Source: Bacteroidota bacterium
GTDB taxonomy: Bacteria; Bacteroidota; Bacteroidia; Bacteroidales; JAKIYJ01
Direction of reading: 5' to 3'
Assembly: GCA_022708585.1 (NCBI GenBank)
Contig: JAKIYJ010000080.1
Span: 1 to 6,793 of the forward strand
Length of the DNA stretch: 6,793 nucleotides
In this document: piece by piece, positions 6,291 through 6,793 of the stretch
Layout of the letters: each line of letters starts with the position of its first letter
Numbering within the stretch: position 1 is the stretch's first letter
Made by a program: the position numbers and the translations under genes
Notes under the pieces: generated by a model
Told to the model about the DNA's origin: nothing
Seen by the model: only the letters and a program-made list of their open reading frames with translations
Databases searched by the model: none

Positions 6291-6793
6291 AAATACGAAT
6301 TAATCATCAGATAATTCTGAACATAATCTTCTACACCTTTTTCTAAAGAATAAAAAGGGCGGTCATAGCCCTGTGCTAACAATTTACTCATATCGGCTTG
6401 GGTAAAATATTGATATTTATCACGAATATCAGTGGGAGTTTCAATAAACTCAATATTTTCGGGCATATTTAAACTTTTAAAAACAGATTTTGTAAGATTT
6501 AAAAATGTATCGGCTTTACCTGTACCGGCATTATATAAACCCGATGCGATTTTATTCTTCATCAAAAAATAACATATATCAACAATATCTTTAACATAAA
6601 TAAAATCGCGTAATTGTTTCCCATCTTCAAAAGCAGGATTATGAGACTTAAAGAGTTTCATTTTGCCTGTTTTAATAATTTGATTATAAGCATGAAAAAC
6701 TACAGATGCCATTCTGTTTTTATGATATTCGTTAGGACCGTAAACATTAAAGAATTTTAGCCCTGCCCAAAAAGTAGGTGTGTTGTCTTGTAA
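6287..6793 (-). CDS. hldD: ADP-L-glycero-D-manno-heptose 6-epimerase, C-terminal part
   Basis: The enzyme converts ADP-D-glycero-D-manno-heptose to the L-glycero form, the activated heptose for the LPS inner core. It acts in the cytoplasm as an extended short-chain dehydrogenase/reductase with bound NAD(P). The window holds the last 168 residues of a protein that is usually about 310-320 long. The frame is open to the right edge, so the start, the Gly-rich cofactor motif and the catalytic Tyr-x3-Lys lie outside. Family signatures are clear: FFNVYGPNEYHKNRMASV, then FEDGKQLRDFIYVKDIVD, SGLYNAGTGKADTF, and the C-terminal DKYQYFTQADMSKLLAQGYD. These follow the E. coli enzyme in order and spacing. 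The Met at 6712 is internal because NVYGPNEYHK precedes it in frame. The gene is convergent with the regulator gene and overlaps its end by 4 bases. Confidence 0.93.
   Translation of the reverse strand, partial: LQDNTPTFWAGLKFFNVYGPNEYHKNRMASVVFHAYNQIIKTGKMKLFKSHNPAFEDGKQLRDFIYVKDIVDICYFLMKNKIASGLYNAGTGKADTFLNLTKSVFKSLNMPENIEFIETPTDIRDKYQYFTQADMSKLLAQGYDRPFYSLEKGVEDYVQNYLMINSYF

Overview
The window is AT-rich DNA from a Gram-negative member of the Bacteroidota. Three things support this: a modular surface protein ending in a type IX secretion (type B) sorting domain, a heptose epimerase gene for LPS core synthesis, and a promoter matching the Bacteroidota housekeeping consensus (TTTG, 19 bases, TAnnTTTG). 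Shine-Dalgarno sequences are absent at the gene starts, which is also usual for the phylum. No rRNA, tRNA, CRISPR array or intact insertion sequence was seen.

Layout. (1) Bases 3-1541 (+) are the 3' part of a large secreted protein made of SprB-like, PKD-like and PKD repeats plus a C-terminal sorting domain; its start lies outside the window. (2) Bases 1542-1862 are intergenic and hold a 154-bp MITE-like element (1667-1820) with terminal inverted repeats matching at 18 of 20 bases. (3) alaS (1863-4493, -) is a full-length, apparently intact alanyl-tRNA synthetase that faces the surface-protein gene tail to tail. (4) Bases 4494-4929 form a divergent regulatory region with back-to-back overlapping promoters and three copies of a diverged repeat. 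One copy lies in the sense direction in each predicted leader. (5) An M23 peptidase gene (4930-5910, +) and a small MerR-type regulator gene (5943-6290, +) follow 32 bp apart and are probably co-transcribed. (6) The 3' part of hldD (6287-6793, -) converges on the regulator gene, and the two stop codons overlap.

How the genes fit together. alaS serves translation. The M23 enzyme acts on cell-wall peptidoglycan, HldD makes the activated heptose for the LPS core, and the surface protein is exported by T9SS. From general knowledge, the order alaS / M23 peptidase / short MerR-like regulator recurs in Bacteroidota genomes; this was not checked here. No clearly new multi-gene system is visible. The least explained part is the alaS-M23 intergenic region with its mirrored promoters and shared leader element, followed by the MITE-like element.
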